Below, piece by piece: positions 42,997 through 51,754 of a stretch of 53,833 nucleotides of DNA. This DNA comes from Bradyrhizobium sp. (GTDB lineage: Bacteria; Pseudomonadota; Alphaproteobacteria; Rhizobiales; Xanthobacteraceae). Position 1 is the first letter of the stretch. Each line of letters begins with the position of its first letter. Where the stretch lies: contig NZ_JAURXB010000183.1 in the NCBI RefSeq assembly GCF_030654605.1, forward strand, positions 1 through 53,833. Reading direction: 5' to 3'. The notes below the pieces were generated by a model. The model was not told the DNA's origin. It made no database searches and saw only the letters and a program-made list of their open reading frames with translations. The translations under genes and the position numbers were made by a program.

Positions 42997-43731
42997 CTAG
43001 CCGAAATTCTGCAATGCCGGAAACGTCTCCAGCAGCCAGATGCTGACGCTGGTGACCGCGCCGGTCAGGAAGCCGATGCCGGTGACGACCAGCAGCACGC
43101 CCATCGCCCGCTCGACATTGACGAGGTAGCGCTTCATCCGCGCAAACAGCGCGGAGAATTGTTCGACCATGAAGGCCGCGATCAGGAAGGGAATCCCGAG
43201 CCCGGCGGAATAGACCGCCAGCAGCATCGCACCCTTGGCCACCGTGGCCTCGGCGGCGGCCACCGACAGGATGGCCGCCAGGATCGGGCCGATGCAGGGC
43301 GTCCAGCCGAACGCAAAGGCGAGCCCCATCGCATAGGCGCCCCACAGGCCGACCGGCTTCGGGATCGGCAACCGTCCCTCGCGCATCATGAAGCCGATCC
43401 GGGTCAACCCGAGGAAATGCAGGCCCATGACGATGATGACGATGCCCGCCACGATTGACAGTTCCGCCGACCAGGCGCGGATCAGGCTTCCGATCAACGA
43501 GGCGCTGGCGCCGAGCGCCACGAACACGGTGGAAAAGCCGAGCACGAACATGCCGGCCGAGATCATCACCGCGCGCCGGGAGGTCGCTTCCGTCTCGTCG
43601 TTGGCGACATGTTCGATGGTCGCGCCGGTGAGGTAGATCAGATAGGGCGGCACCAGCGGCAGTACGCAGGGCGACAGAAAGCTGACCAGACCGGCAAGCA
43701 GCGCCGCGGGGATCGAGACATCGTGCATCAT
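42997..43731 (-). CDS. ccdA: Cytochrome c biogenesis protein CcdA
   Basis: A 244-residue inner-membrane thiol transporter that moves reducing power from thioredoxin to periplasmic apocytochrome c or thioredoxin-like proteins. It has six membrane segments. The redox cysteines lie in SFLSPCVLPLVPPY and FGWTPCIGPIL. The start could be either of two tandem ATGs (43731 or 43728). No cytochrome maturation gene is adjacent. Confidence 0.95.
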   Translation of the reverse strand: MMHDVSIPAALLAGLVSFLSPCVLPLVPPYLIYLTGATIEHVANDETEATSRRAVMISAGMFVLGFSTVFVALGASASLIGSLIRAWSAELSIVAGIVIIVMGLHFLGLTRIGFMMREGRLPIPKPVGLWGAYAMGLAFAFGWTPCIGPILAAILSVAAAEATVAKGAMLLAVYSAGLGIPFLIAAFMVEQFSALFARMKRYLVNVERAMGVLLVVTGIGFLTGAVTSVSIWLLETFPALQNFG

Positions 43732-44184
43732 GCCGCCATTGCCATCATTGCTATTGGGCCGGATTGGAGTTCCAGCCTGGGCCCCGGTTCGTTGTCTGCG
43801 GTTCCCCGCAGCGGTCTAGCATCTCCGCGACCGCTGCAAGCCTGCGAAAGCCGCTCTGCCGCTCACTTTTCGTTCAGCTCCCGGTGAGCCCTGCTGCCGG
43901 GGATCGGTCCTGGCATGGGCGTCTCGGATGAGTGCTTCCGCAGCGCCAGCTTTCCCGCGTGCGGCGAGGTATCGATTCCGGAAACCTACAGTCCGACTGT
44001 GGAAACAGTTGATCGCGGCTGGGACAGAAATACCACCTGCCGGCGACGACAAAGCTGACAGGTATCATGTTAGGGTGAATCGGGCATTCGGCGGCGCCAG
44101 CAACAGGTTGTTATTGCTCGACTTTCTTTCTGTCCATGGGGTTGTTTTTGAGATTTTTTGAACGCCTTGCGTCGCCGTTACCGC
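43732..44184. other. 453-base stretch with no recognisable gene
   Basis: Short open frames exist on both strands but have no ribosome-binding site or recognisable protein. A 9-base inverted repeat, GCAGCGGTC and GACCGCTGC with a 12-base loop, lies at 43808-43837 upstream of ccdA. The right half is less GC-rich than its surroundings and ends with a T-rich run before the decayed purine locus. Confidence 0.5.
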
Positions 44185-44680
44185 TCACGGCTGCCGCGGA
44201 CGGAAATTCTCGATCTGCCGCAGCAGCACGCGGGCGCCGGCATCGGCGTCATCGGGATCGACATGCTCGTCCGGATGATGGCTGACGCCGCCGCGGCAGC
44301 GCACGAACAGCATCGCGACGTCGGCGACGTCGATCATCGCCATGCCGTCATGGCCGGCCCCGCTCGGCAGTTCGAAGGTGCGAAATCCCTCCGCGGCGAC
44401 GGCTTCCGACAACTGGTTCCGCAGCCAGGGTGCACAGGGCACGGAGCGGTTCTCGTGGGTGACATCGAGTTGCAGCGCCAGCTTGCGGCGTTTGGCAATG
44501 TTCTCGATTCGCCTGACGATATCGGCGACGGCGAGCTTGCGGTGCGCATCTGACGGCGCGCGGATATCGATGGTGAACGACGCCTGCCCCGGGATGACAT
44601 TGGTGGCGCCCGGCCTCGCATCGATATATCCGACGGTGCCGACCAGCCCTGCCCGGCCGGCCGGCAACCCGGCAATGCAG
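44185..44680 (-). pseudogene. C-terminal remnant of allantoate amidohydrolase (M20 family)
   Basis: Only the last third, about 160 residues, of an M20-family allantoate or N-carbamoyl-amino-acid amidohydrolase remains. It reads from GLVGTVGYIDARPGATNVIP through ELPSGAGHDGMAMIDVADVA and MLFVRCRGGVSHHPDEHVDP to the stop. The metal-site N-terminal part is absent. Its frame joins directly, but out of register, to the puuE remnant at about 44670-44685. The intact enzyme releases ammonia from allantoate; this fragment cannot. Confidence 0.85.
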
Positions 44681-45444
44681 GCCCACCGACATCATTTTCG
44701 CCGAGGTCGCGCCTTCGGCGTAGAGCACATCAAAGCTGTCCTTCAGATAATTGAAGAACTGATCACCATCGCCGAAACCCTGGGCATTGACGAAACGCAT
44801 GTCGTTGGCATCGAGGCTGTAGGGGATGACGAGATGCGGTCCGGACGCGCCCCTGACCCAGTAGGGCAGATCGTCGGCGTAGGAATCGCTGGAATACAGA
44901 AAGCCGCCGGCCTCCATCACCAGCCGCAGCGTGTTGATCGAGGACCGTCCGGTGTACCAGCCGAGCGGCCGCGCGCCGGTCACCTCGGTGTGAATGCGGA
45001 TCGCCTCCGCAACGGTCGCCCGCTCCTCCGCCTCCGGCATATTGCGGTGCTCGACCCATTTCAGGCTGTGGCTGGCGATATCCCAACGGGCCTCGTTCAT
45101 CGCCGCGACGATGTCGGGATTGCGCTGCAGCGCGGTTGCGACTCCGAACACGGTTGCAGGCCAGTTGCGTTCGGTAAAGGCGCGCCACAGCCGCCAGAAG
45201 CCGGCGCGCGAGCCGTATTCGAACATCGATTCGATGTTGGCGTGGCGTTGTCCCGGCCATGGCTGCGGAGCACATCGGACAGGAAGGCTTCCGAGGCGGG
45301 ATCGCCGTGCAGGATATTGTTCTCGCCGCCCTCCTCGAAATTGACCACGAACTGCACCGCGATCCGCGCGCCATCGGGCCATTGCGGATCGGGCGGGTTG
45401 CGGCCATAGCCGCGGAGATCCCGGGGATAAGGGGTATCAGCCAT
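44680..45444 (-). pseudogene. puuE: Allantoinase PuuE, frameshifted and truncated
   Basis: A polysaccharide-deacetylase-fold allantoinase. The N-terminus (YPRDLRGYGRNPPDPQWPDG, VQFVVNFEEGGENNILHGD, ASEAFLSDV) is in one frame. From about 45265 the similarity continues in another frame (PWPGQRHANIESMFEYGSRA, ASHSLKWVEHRN, GWYTGRSSINT). It then breaks off after MMSVGLHCRVAGRPGR, where PuuE should continue for about 30 more residues. So it carries a frameshift plus a C-terminal deletion joined to an amidohydrolase fragment. The ATG at 45444 lies two bases after the DUF3830 stop with a good AGGA, showing the former operon. Confidence 0.88.
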
Positions 45445-45446
45445 TC

Positions 45447-45860
45447 CTAGGCCGCCTCGAACCGGACCTTCTGCGCCCCCTTGTAGAGCACGGTCTTGCC
45501 GAGTTCCGGCAGCCGCTCGAGCCGCGAGGTCAGCGTGATGAAGTGGTTGCCGGCGAGCTGGCCCATCTTGCTGGCGAAGTGCACCCCGCCATAGGCCAGC
45601 AGAATTTCGGTCTCGCTGATGCCGCCGGGATAAAGGATGATCTGGCCTGGTGCGGGATAGCTGGTGTGGTTCTCATAGCCGACGCCGAAGTCGAAATCGC
45701 CGAGCGGCAGCCAGACCGCCTCGCCGCTCCAGCGGACGTGAACCGCCTGACTCTCGAACGGCATCGCGGTGCGGAAGGCGGAACAGGTCTTGGGCGCCAG
45801 CTGGTCTTCGAAACGTGCGTCGAACGTGAAGTCGCCCACGCGGACAATGAGTTGGCTCAT
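45447..45860 (-). CDS. DUF3830 family protein
   Basis: A 137-residue cyclophilin-like small barrel. Marks are CSAFRTAMPFESQAVHVRWS, GEAVWLPLGDFDFGVGYENH and an ending HFITLTSRLERLP. The family occurs beside purine or pyrimidine catabolic genes, and here it is followed after two bases by the broken puuE. The biochemical role is not known. The frame itself is intact, although the genes downstream have decayed. Start ATG 45860 (MSQLIVRVGD) fits the family start. Confidence 0.8.
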   Translation of the reverse strand: MSQLIVRVGDFTFDARFEDQLAPKTCSAFRTAMPFESQAVHVRWSGEAVWLPLGDFDFGVGYENHTSYPAPGQIILYPGGISETEILLAYGGVHFASKMGQLAGNHFITLTSRLERLPELGKTVLYKGAQKVRFEAA

Positions 45861-46034
45861 CCAGATGCTTCCCTGTTCCTCAATTTGAGGACCAGATTGC
45901 AGCCGCCGCGCGATCAAGCAAGATCATTTTTGTCACTGGATTTGCGGTAATTGGATTTGCGGAAAAAGCTCACCGGCCGGATCGGATGAGCCGCCCATCC
46001 AGCAAGCAATCCCGCTATCGCCGAACCCGCGGCG

Positions 46035-46307
46035 CTACTTGACCAGCTTCAGCACGGCGCGCTTTCGCGGGCCCCGTGGCGAGTTCGGATCGTTCGACCG
46101 TCCCGCAGGCCCCCGCTCCGGCGGCGTCATCGCATCGCACAGCGCCTTCAGGTCCGAATCCGGGAGCTGGCCGATGTCGATCCGGAGGTCGAGAACGGCC
46201 AGCGAAACAAGCTTGGCGGTCTCCGGGCGAGCTTCCTTGACCAGGGCCGCCCGGCACTGCTCGAGGGTTGCGAGGATCGACTGCAGTCGTTCTTCTGAAT
46301 TAGCCAC
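46035..46307 (-). CDS. Small hypothetical protein overlapping the isochorismatase-like gene
   Basis: A 90-residue product starting at GTG 46307, whose start overlaps the preceding stop by eight bases (GTGGCTAA). It is helical at first (SEERLQSILATLEQCRAALV) with a basic Pro/Arg-rich tail ending KRAVLKLVK. An ATG much further upstream in the same frame is possible but would run inside the neighbour. The family is not recognised. The overlap suggests coupled translation with the hydrolase. Confidence 0.5.
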   Translation of the reverse strand: MANSEERLQSILATLEQCRAALVKEARPETAKLVSLAVLDLRIDIGQLPDSDLKALCDAMTPPERGPAGRSNDPNSPRGPRKRAVLKLVK

Positions 46308-46905
46308 CAGCGTTTCTTCCGTTACCGAGCTTGCGAGGTAAAGTGGAGGCGATCCAGTCGGCGGTTTCATAGACGTCTCCATAAAGCGCAGATATTCTCG
46401 ATACGGCCCGCTGAACGTCGTCCGCGGACATGTCGTGGAGGGCATGACTGGCCGATGCATCGCTGAGATAGGCGACCTTGTGGTTACGATGGAAGCCATC
46501 GATCATGGTCGACAGGCAGGCCGACTCGCCTGCAAACCCGACCAGCACGATGCCGCCACGGCTTTGGTTCACCAACGCGGTGAACGATTGGGAAGAATAA
46601 CACGACGGGCTCGCCCGTTCGAATACCATTTCGTTGCGGGTGGGCTCGAAACCCTCGATCCAGCGCACGAACGGGGTTGCCCGGTCGAAGAAGGCGGACT
46701 CGTTGAGCATCCGGATGAAGGCCACCGGCAGCCCGATCTGGCGCGAATGGTCCAGCACCCTGCGGCAATTATCCAGCGCGCGGTCGATCTGGGAAATCGC
46801 CAGCAGCCGCGGCTTCGCCACATATTCCTGCTGCATGTCCACGAACACGACGATCGGGACGCTGGAGGAATTCGCGAAACTCCGAAGGCTTACAACTGAC
46901 GTCAC
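46300..46905 (-). CDS. Isochorismatase-like cysteine hydrolase
   Basis: A 201-residue protein of the isochorismatase/nicotinamidase fold. Catalytic candidates are D23 (VVFVDMQQEYV) and C130 (GFAGESACLSTM). The usual lysine position falls at R97 in VFERASPSCYSS, so the classical Asp-Lys-Cys triad is altered. The FVD, GE and ACLST motifs are otherwise good. The substrate is unknown; family members hydrolyse amides or vinyl ethers. It is divergent from a LysR gene, the likely regulator, and overlaps a small downstream gene. Confidence 0.85.
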   Translation of the reverse strand: MTSVVSLRSFANSSSVPIVVFVDMQQEYVAKPRLLAISQIDRALDNCRRVLDHSRQIGLPVAFIRMLNESAFFDRATPFVRWIEGFEPTRNEMVFERASPSCYSSQSFTALVNQSRGGIVLVGFAGESACLSTMIDGFHRNHKVAYLSDASASHALHDMSADDVQRAVSRISALYGDVYETADWIASTLPRKLGNGRNAGG

Positions 46906-47046
46906 TTGGCGCCCCTCTCGAGCCCGGAACGGTTACCGGGTGGTATCCCAATGTGCCGGGGGCGGCCTGCAGGCTCAGCCACAGGGTAAGTATAACCCTC
47001 GGAATCCCCAGCCCCTGGACCCGCAATGGTTGTAGTTTTCACGATA

Positions 47047-47070
47047 TTCTGCCAAGTTTAGCGGGCAGAA
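47047..47070. promoter_or_regulatory. Inverted repeat just before the LysR start
   Basis: TTCTGCC and GGCAGAA (7-base arms, 10-base gap) lie directly upstream of the AAAGGAA ribosome-binding site of the LysR gene. This position would suit autoregulation. Confidence 0.35.
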
Positions 47071-47080
47071 AGGAATCTGT

Positions 47081-48139
47081 ATGCGTCTGGTAGTGGAAAG
47101 GGGCGTTCCTCAGGAGGAACGCCAGAAGGTCGCCATCGGCAGTCTCACGGACTGGGACGCCGCCAGGGTTTTCCTGGAAGTGGTCCGCTGCGGCAGTTTC
47201 AGGTCCGCCGCGGAGCGGCTGGACCTGTCCATCAACGGCGTGCGCCGCCGCATCGACGATTTCGAGCGGCAGATCGGCGCCACCCTGTTCACCCGCGACG
47301 TCCACGGCACCAGGCTGACCGACGAAGGCTCGCAGGTGGTGTCGGCGGTGGAACGCATGGAGGCGGCTTCGTTCGACCTGCTGCGCGCCAGCAATTCCGT
47401 CACCAATACGCTGTCCGGCGAAGTCCGGGTAGCCGTTACCGAGGGCCTGGGGACATTCTGGCTGGCGCCCCGCCTCGTCGAATTCCAGCAATCGTTCCCG
47501 AACATCATGGTCGACCTGCACTGCGCGATGCGCTCTGCCGACGTGTCGCGGCATGAGGCCGACGTTGCGATCCATCTGTCGCGACCCGCGGCGCTCGACG
47601 TCAAGCTGGTGCGGCTCGGCCGCATGCACATGATGTTCTTCGCCAGCGAGAAATACATCGAGACTTTCGGCGCGCCGAAAACGACGGCAGAACTCGTCAA
47701 GCACCGGCTGGTGATGCAGGTCGCCGATGAGATCGCCGCCAAGGAAACGTTCGACAGTCTGTTTCCGGGATATTCTCAACGCGATTTGCTGGTGATGAAA
47801 ACCAACGTCAGCAGCGCGCATTACTGGGCCGTCGCCAACGGCGCTGGCATCGGCGTATTTCCAACCTACGGCTGGGCGCTCGGCGGTAAGATCGTGCCGC
47901 TCGAAATTCCATTGAGCCGGCCGTTCGACATTTGGCTTTCCTATCATGCCGGTAGTGGCCGTATCCCCCGGGTACGGCACATGATCGACTGGCTGGTGGA
48001 GGCTTTCAATCCCGCAAGATTCCCGTGGTTCAAGGACGAATTCGTCCATCCACGCGAATTTAAAGCGGTATATATGGGTGAATCCCTGACCCATCTGTTC
48101 GGGGGCTTCTCGACCGACGGACGACAAAAGGCAGAATGA
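47081..48139 (+). CDS. LysR family transcriptional regulator
   Basis: A 352-residue LysR-type regulator. The winged helix is DWDAARVFLEVVRCGSFRSA, then LDLSINGVRRRIDDFERQIG and LFTRDVHGTRLTDEG. The effector domain follows (GEVRVAVTEGLGTFWLAPRL). It has an N-terminal extension of about 22 residues and a C-terminal tail of about 40 beyond the usual 300. AAAGGAA precedes ATG 47081. Its stop overlaps the start of an XRE-type gene (ATGATGA), and it is divergent from the isochorismatase-like gene. Confidence 0.9.
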   Translation: MRLVVERGVPQEERQKVAIGSLTDWDAARVFLEVVRCGSFRSAAERLDLSINGVRRRIDDFERQIGATLFTRDVHGTRLTDEGSQVVSAVERMEAASFDLLRASNSVTNTLSGEVRVAVTEGLGTFWLAPRLVEFQQSFPNIMVDLHCAMRSADVSRHEADVAIHLSRPAALDVKLVRLGRMHMMFFASEKYIETFGAPKTTAELVKHRLVMQVADEIAAKETFDSLFPGYSQRDLLVMKTNVSSAHYWAVANGAGIGVFPTYGWALGGKIVPLEIPLSRPFDIWLSYHAGSGRIPRVRHMIDWLVEAFNPARFPWFKDEFVHPREFKAVYMGESLTHLFGGFSTDGRQKAE

Positions 48140-48531
48140 TGAAAGCAGCAGCGAAGAAAATGAAGCAACGCAGTGCCGGGAAACCCGACATTGAATTGGG
48201 CAAGCGGATCCGGCTTCGGCGCGTTGAGCAGAAGATCTCGCAGGCGGAGCTCGGCGACAAACTCGGCGTCAGCTTCCAGCAGGTGCAGAAGTACGAGAAG
48301 GGCGTCAACCGCGTCGGCGCTGCCCGTCTTCAGGCAATCGCCACCGCGCTCGATGTGCCCGTGACGTTCTTCTATGACGGCGACGGCAAGGCGCGCGAAG
48401 TCGAGAGCCTGCTGTTCCTCGACAGCGCGTTCAGCCTGAGGCTGTTGCGCGCCTACAGCAAGATCAAGGACCAGACCGTTCAGCGTCAGCTGGTGTCCTT
48501 GATGGAATCGATCGCCGCGAACGAAGACTGA
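48136..48531 (+). CDS. XRE family helix-turn-helix protein
   Basis: A 131-residue DNA-binding protein. The Cro/CI-type helix-turn-helix covers about 18-72: GKRIRLRRVEQKISQAELGD, then KLGVSFQQVQKYEKGVNRVG. The C-terminal part is helical (LRLLRAYSKIKDQTVQRQLV). This is the rhizobial short XRE form. It starts inside the LysR stop (ATGA overlap; a second ATG follows at 48139), so the two regulators are made together. The targets are unknown. Confidence 0.9.
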   Translation: MMKAAAKKMKQRSAGKPDIELGKRIRLRRVEQKISQAELGDKLGVSFQQVQKYEKGVNRVGAARLQAIATALDVPVTFFYDGDGKAREVESLLFLDSAFSLRLLRAYSKIKDQTVQRQLVSLMESIAANED

Positions 48532-48544
48532 GCGCTGCAAATCA

Positions 48545-48579
48545 ATCCCGGCGCGAACCCGTGGTTCGCGGCCCGGGAT
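48545..48579. terminator. Long hairpin after the XRE gene
   Basis: ATCCCGGCGCGAACC and GGTTCGCGGCCCGGGAT form a stem of about 15 pairs with a three-base loop and one bulge, 14 bases past the XRE stop. Neither strand has a clear T tract, so it may act as a 3-prime end stabiliser or a rho-assisted end rather than an intrinsic terminator. Confidence 0.4.
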
Positions 48580-48742
48580 CGCAGTGCAAACGGTTGGCTC
48601 GCGGTATCTCTCGCCGGGCCATAGCCGGTCCGGGCGCGACAGGACGAGCCCACCGCCGTAGAAAACGGCGGCATTGGGCTGTTCGATATCAAGGCACCAT
48701 CGCGCCTCGTGCGAGCAGCGCCAGCTGTGGCATGACGTCTCG

Positions 48743-49720
48743 TCATTCCAGCGTGGCGCCCGAATTCCTGACGATCACGGCCCAGCGATCGACCTCGGTC
48801 TTGACGTAAGCTGCAAAACTTTCCGGCGTTGAGCCGGGCAGCGGCTCCAGCGCCAGCGTCGTCAATTTGTCGCGCGTTGCTGGATCGGCAAGCAGTTTTC
48901 CGATCTGCGCCGCCAGCTGGTCGGCGATATCGCGCCGCAGGCCGGCGGGCCCGACTACGCCCTGCCACGCCACCAGTTCGAAGCCGGGCAGGCCCGCTTC
49001 AGCCAACGTCGGAATCTCGGGCGCGGCGGCGACCCGCTTTGACGTGGCGACGCCGAGGCACCTCACCTTGCCCTCCCGAATCGGCTTCAGCGCAGGCTGC
49101 AAATCCATCATCACGAAGGCAATGTGCCCCGCGATCATGTCCTGCATCGCGGTCACGCTGCCGCGATACGGCACGTGGCGGAGTTTGATCCCCGTCGCCG
49201 CCTTCAGCATCTCGGCGCCGAGATGCTGCGGACTGCCATTGCCGGCCGAACCATAGGCCAGTCCCGGCTTCGATTTGGCGTAGGCGATGAAGGCGGACAG
49301 CGTCTTCGCCGGCATCTGCGGGTTGACGATCAGCGCGAACGGCACGCCGGCCACCAGCGCAATCGGGGTAAAGTCCTTGACCGGATCGTAAGGTAACTTC
49401 CTGTTGAGCGTCTTGTTGATGGCCAGCGTGGTCGAGGTCGCCATCAGCAAGGTATGGCCATCCGGCGCAGACCGCGCCACATGCTCCGCGCCGACGGCGG
49501 TGGCGGCGCCGGGCTTGTTCTCGACACTGACATGCGCGCCAAGCCCGCTTCTCAGCTGATCGGCGACCAGGCGGCCGAGAAGATCGGTGGTGCCACCCGC
49601 GGGATAGGGCACGATCATCTTGATGCTCTGGCTGGGATAGGCCGCCTGCGCAAAGGCCGGCAATCCCGTCAGCAAGGCTGCCCCGCATCCGGCCATCGCT
49701 TCCCGGCGCGTCAATCCCAT
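48743..49720 (-). CDS. Tripartite tricarboxylate transporter (Bug/TctC) substrate-binding protein
   Basis: A 325-residue periplasmic solute-binding protein. The signal TRREAMAGCGAALLTGLPAF ends near AFAQA and has a twin-arginine look. Mature marks are IKMIVPYPAGGTTDLLGRLV, FTPIALVAGVPFALIVNPQM, YGSAGNGSPQHLGAEML and HVPYRGS. Start ATG 49720 has GGGAGGAAACC directly upstream. No TctA or TctB permease is in the window, so it is one of the orphan Bug receptors. The ligand is probably a carboxylate. Confidence 0.92.
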   Translation of the reverse strand: MGLTRREAMAGCGAALLTGLPAFAQAAYPSQSIKMIVPYPAGGTTDLLGRLVADQLRSGLGAHVSVENKPGAATAVGAEHVARSAPDGHTLLMATSTTLAINKTLNRKLPYDPVKDFTPIALVAGVPFALIVNPQMPAKTLSAFIAYAKSKPGLAYGSAGNGSPQHLGAEMLKAATGIKLRHVPYRGSVTAMQDMIAGHIAFVMMDLQPALKPIREGKVRCLGVATSKRVAAAPEIPTLAEAGLPGFELVAWQGVVGPAGLRRDIADQLAAQIGKLLADPATRDKLTTLALEPLPGSTPESFAAYVKTEVDRWAVIVRNSGATLE

Positions 49721-49947
49721 GGTTTCCTCCCAGCGCATTATCTCCATCGCTGTTGCGGAACAGCATAGCCGCTCATGCGACATCTCAATACAACTTTCGC
49801 GAGCATTTCGTTGATATCCCATTCCGTTACCCCTGCAGCCGGGCTGGCTTCAGTTCACAGCCATGCGCTGGCTCACCTTCATTGCCGCGGCATCGAAGCA
49901 GTGCTTCAATCCCGCGGCCTCCTGATCCCTTCACGAAAGCGCACACC

Positions 49948-50769
49948 ATGCTGGACATCCCGCAAAAATCAGAAAAATCCTTCGCCGACGGCAAAATCCT
50001 GCAAAGCGTGGCCGATGGCATCGGCGTCATCACCTTCAACAACCCGCAAAAGCGCAACGCCATGTCGCTCGACATGTGGGAAGGGCTCGGCCATGCGCTG
50101 GTCGAACTGCGCGACGATCCCGATGTGCGCGTCGTGATCATGGTCGGTGCCGGCGACAAGGCTTTTGTTTCGGGTGCGGATATCAGCCAGTTCGAGAAGA
50201 CCCGGCACAACGCCGAGGCGTCGGAGCAATATTCCAGGAAGAGCGCCGCGCAGCGCGCGCTGCTGGCGGATTATCCAAAGCCGACTATCGCCTGCATCCG
50301 CGGCTTCTGCCTCGGCGGCGGCATGCAGGTGGCGATGCTGGCCGATATCCGCATCGCCTCCGACTACAGCCAGTTCGGCATTCCCGCCGCCAGGCTCGGC
50401 ATCGCCTATGGCTATGACGGATTGAAGCACCTGGTGTCGCTGGTGGGTCCGTCCTGGGCACGGCTGTTGATGTACACGGGCATGCGGATCGATTCCGCGG
50501 AAGCGGTACGGATCGGACTGGTCGATCGCGTCGTGGCGGACCTCGAACTGTGGGACGCGACTTTGGAAATTGCCCGCACCATCTCAGGAAACGCGCCGCT
50601 CGCCATTCAGGCCGCCAAGATCACCATCGCGCAGGTGCTGAAGGACGAGAGCCACCGCGACATGGACGCGATCAGGAACATCGGCACGACCTGCATGGAT
50701 TCGGAAGATTTCCGCGAGGGCCGGCAGGCGTTCATGGAGAAGCGGAAGCCGCAGTTCAAGGGACGGTAA
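49948..50769 (+). CDS. Enoyl-CoA hydratase/isomerase family protein
   Basis: A 273-residue crotonase-family enzyme. The oxyanion motifs are KAFVSGADISQFE and IRGFCLGGGMQVAMLADIRI. The catalytic-loop region GIAYGYDGLKHL lacks the second acidic residue of classical hydratases. It also has RNAMSLDMWEGL near the N-terminus. An acyl-CoA substrate is sure by family, but the reaction is not. ATG 49948 was chosen; a 65-codon upstream extension is low-quality sequence inside the divergent gap with the Bug gene. Confidence 0.88.
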   Translation: MLDIPQKSEKSFADGKILQSVADGIGVITFNNPQKRNAMSLDMWEGLGHALVELRDDPDVRVVIMVGAGDKAFVSGADISQFEKTRHNAEASEQYSRKSAAQRALLADYPKPTIACIRGFCLGGGMQVAMLADIRIASDYSQFGIPAARLGIAYGYDGLKHLVSLVGPSWARLLMYTGMRIDSAEAVRIGLVDRVVADLELWDATLEIARTISGNAPLAIQAAKITIAQVLKDESHRDMDAIRNIGTTCMDSEDFREGRQAFMEKRKPQFKGR

Positions 50770-50819
50770 ATCGAACGGCCGGAAAACAGGCGGACTTGTC
50801 CGACCGCGTGGAGTACCAA

Positions 50820-51609
50820 TTGCGTCGTCCATCAAAGAAGAAAGCGGTCGCGCCACGCAAAACCGGGAAGGACCACGCCGCCCCGCCCAGTCCCGATCTG
50901 GATCTCCAGGTCTGGATCGAGGCGCTGCGCGCACTCCCGGCGGCATCGGTGACCGAAACCGAAGTGCTGGCGTGGACCGAAGGACCGCTGCGAAACTTCT
51001 TCCCGTTCGAAAAATTCCTCGGCGCCTACGGCAACCTGTCGGGCGGCCGCATCCAGATGCGCTCGCTGGTATCGAGCGGGCATGCCCCGGATTTCCTCGC
51101 CGGCCTCGAAAGCAAATTCGATCTGAAATCGCGCGTGGTGGGTGTCCAACCGTAAGGCCTTCATCCTCGACAAGGACGGCGCCCTCGATGAAGCCGGCGT
51201 CCCGATCACCGCCACCCGGCTCGAGCTCGAGGAGATCGGCCGCTTCGCGCTCGGCGTCGTAGCCGCCCACGGCGTCATCGATCCCTTTGCCAATGCCGGA
51301 ACCTATCTCAGCTTTTCAGGCGTGCCGCGCGAATGGCCGAAGCGAACCCTGGCGGCGCTCGACCTGATCGCCCCGGTGCTGCACACGCTGTTTCTGCGAA
51401 CCAAACAGGCCGCGAAATCGCCGATCGATCTGACCGCGCTGACCGACCGACAGCGTGAAATGGTCGACCTCGCCGTCACCGGAATGTCCGACAAGGAAAT
51501 CGCCCGGCGGCTGGCGATTTCCGACCACACCGTCGGCAACCATTTCCGCGCCATCTACGAGCGCCTCGGCGTCAGCAAACGCAGCCAGCTGATCGCGTTG
51601 CTGAAGTAA
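50820..51609 (+). pseudogene. LuxR-type regulator split by a frameshift
   Basis: The N-terminal half (DLQVWIEALRALPAASVTET, then FFPFEKFLGAYGNLSGGRIQ and ESKFDLKSR) starts at TTG 50820 with GGAG six bases upstream and hits a stop at 51155. The continuation AWWVSNRKAFILDKDGA lies in the next frame from about 51133. It leads to a LuxR helix-turn-helix, LTDRQREMVDLAVTGMSDKE and then SDHTVGNHFRAIYERLGVSK. Both halves look conserved, so one indel near 51123-51134 (or a sequencing error) splits an EpsA-like regulator of about 263 residues. The C-terminal part could still start at GTG 51142 as a 155-residue DNA-binding fragment. Confidence 0.75.
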
Positions 51610-51613
51610 TCTA

Positions 51614-51737
51614 CCGTCATTGCGAGCGCAGCGAAGCAATCCAGCTTGCAGCAAGCAAGGAAGCTGGATTGCTTCGTCGCATCCGCCTTCGCCCGAAGGC
51701 GGGCTTCGGCGGACAAGAGTGCTCCTCGCAATGACGG
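51614..51737. repeat. Dispersed palindromic repeat, family A copy 3, with nested palindrome
   Basis: A 124-base element from CCGTCATTGCGAGCGCAGCG to CTCGCAATGACGG. It is longer than other copies because a second palindrome (CCGCCTTCGCCC and GGGCTTCGGCGG) sits in its right arm. It starts four bases after the LuxR stop. Confidence 0.85.
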
Positions 51738-51754
51738 TCTCGCCACCCAAAACT

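Noticed and set aside
43928..44161. 77-codon plus-strand frame in the gap between ccdA and the purine remnants
   Set aside because: There is no ribosome-binding site and no recognisable domain, and it is probably a chance frame.
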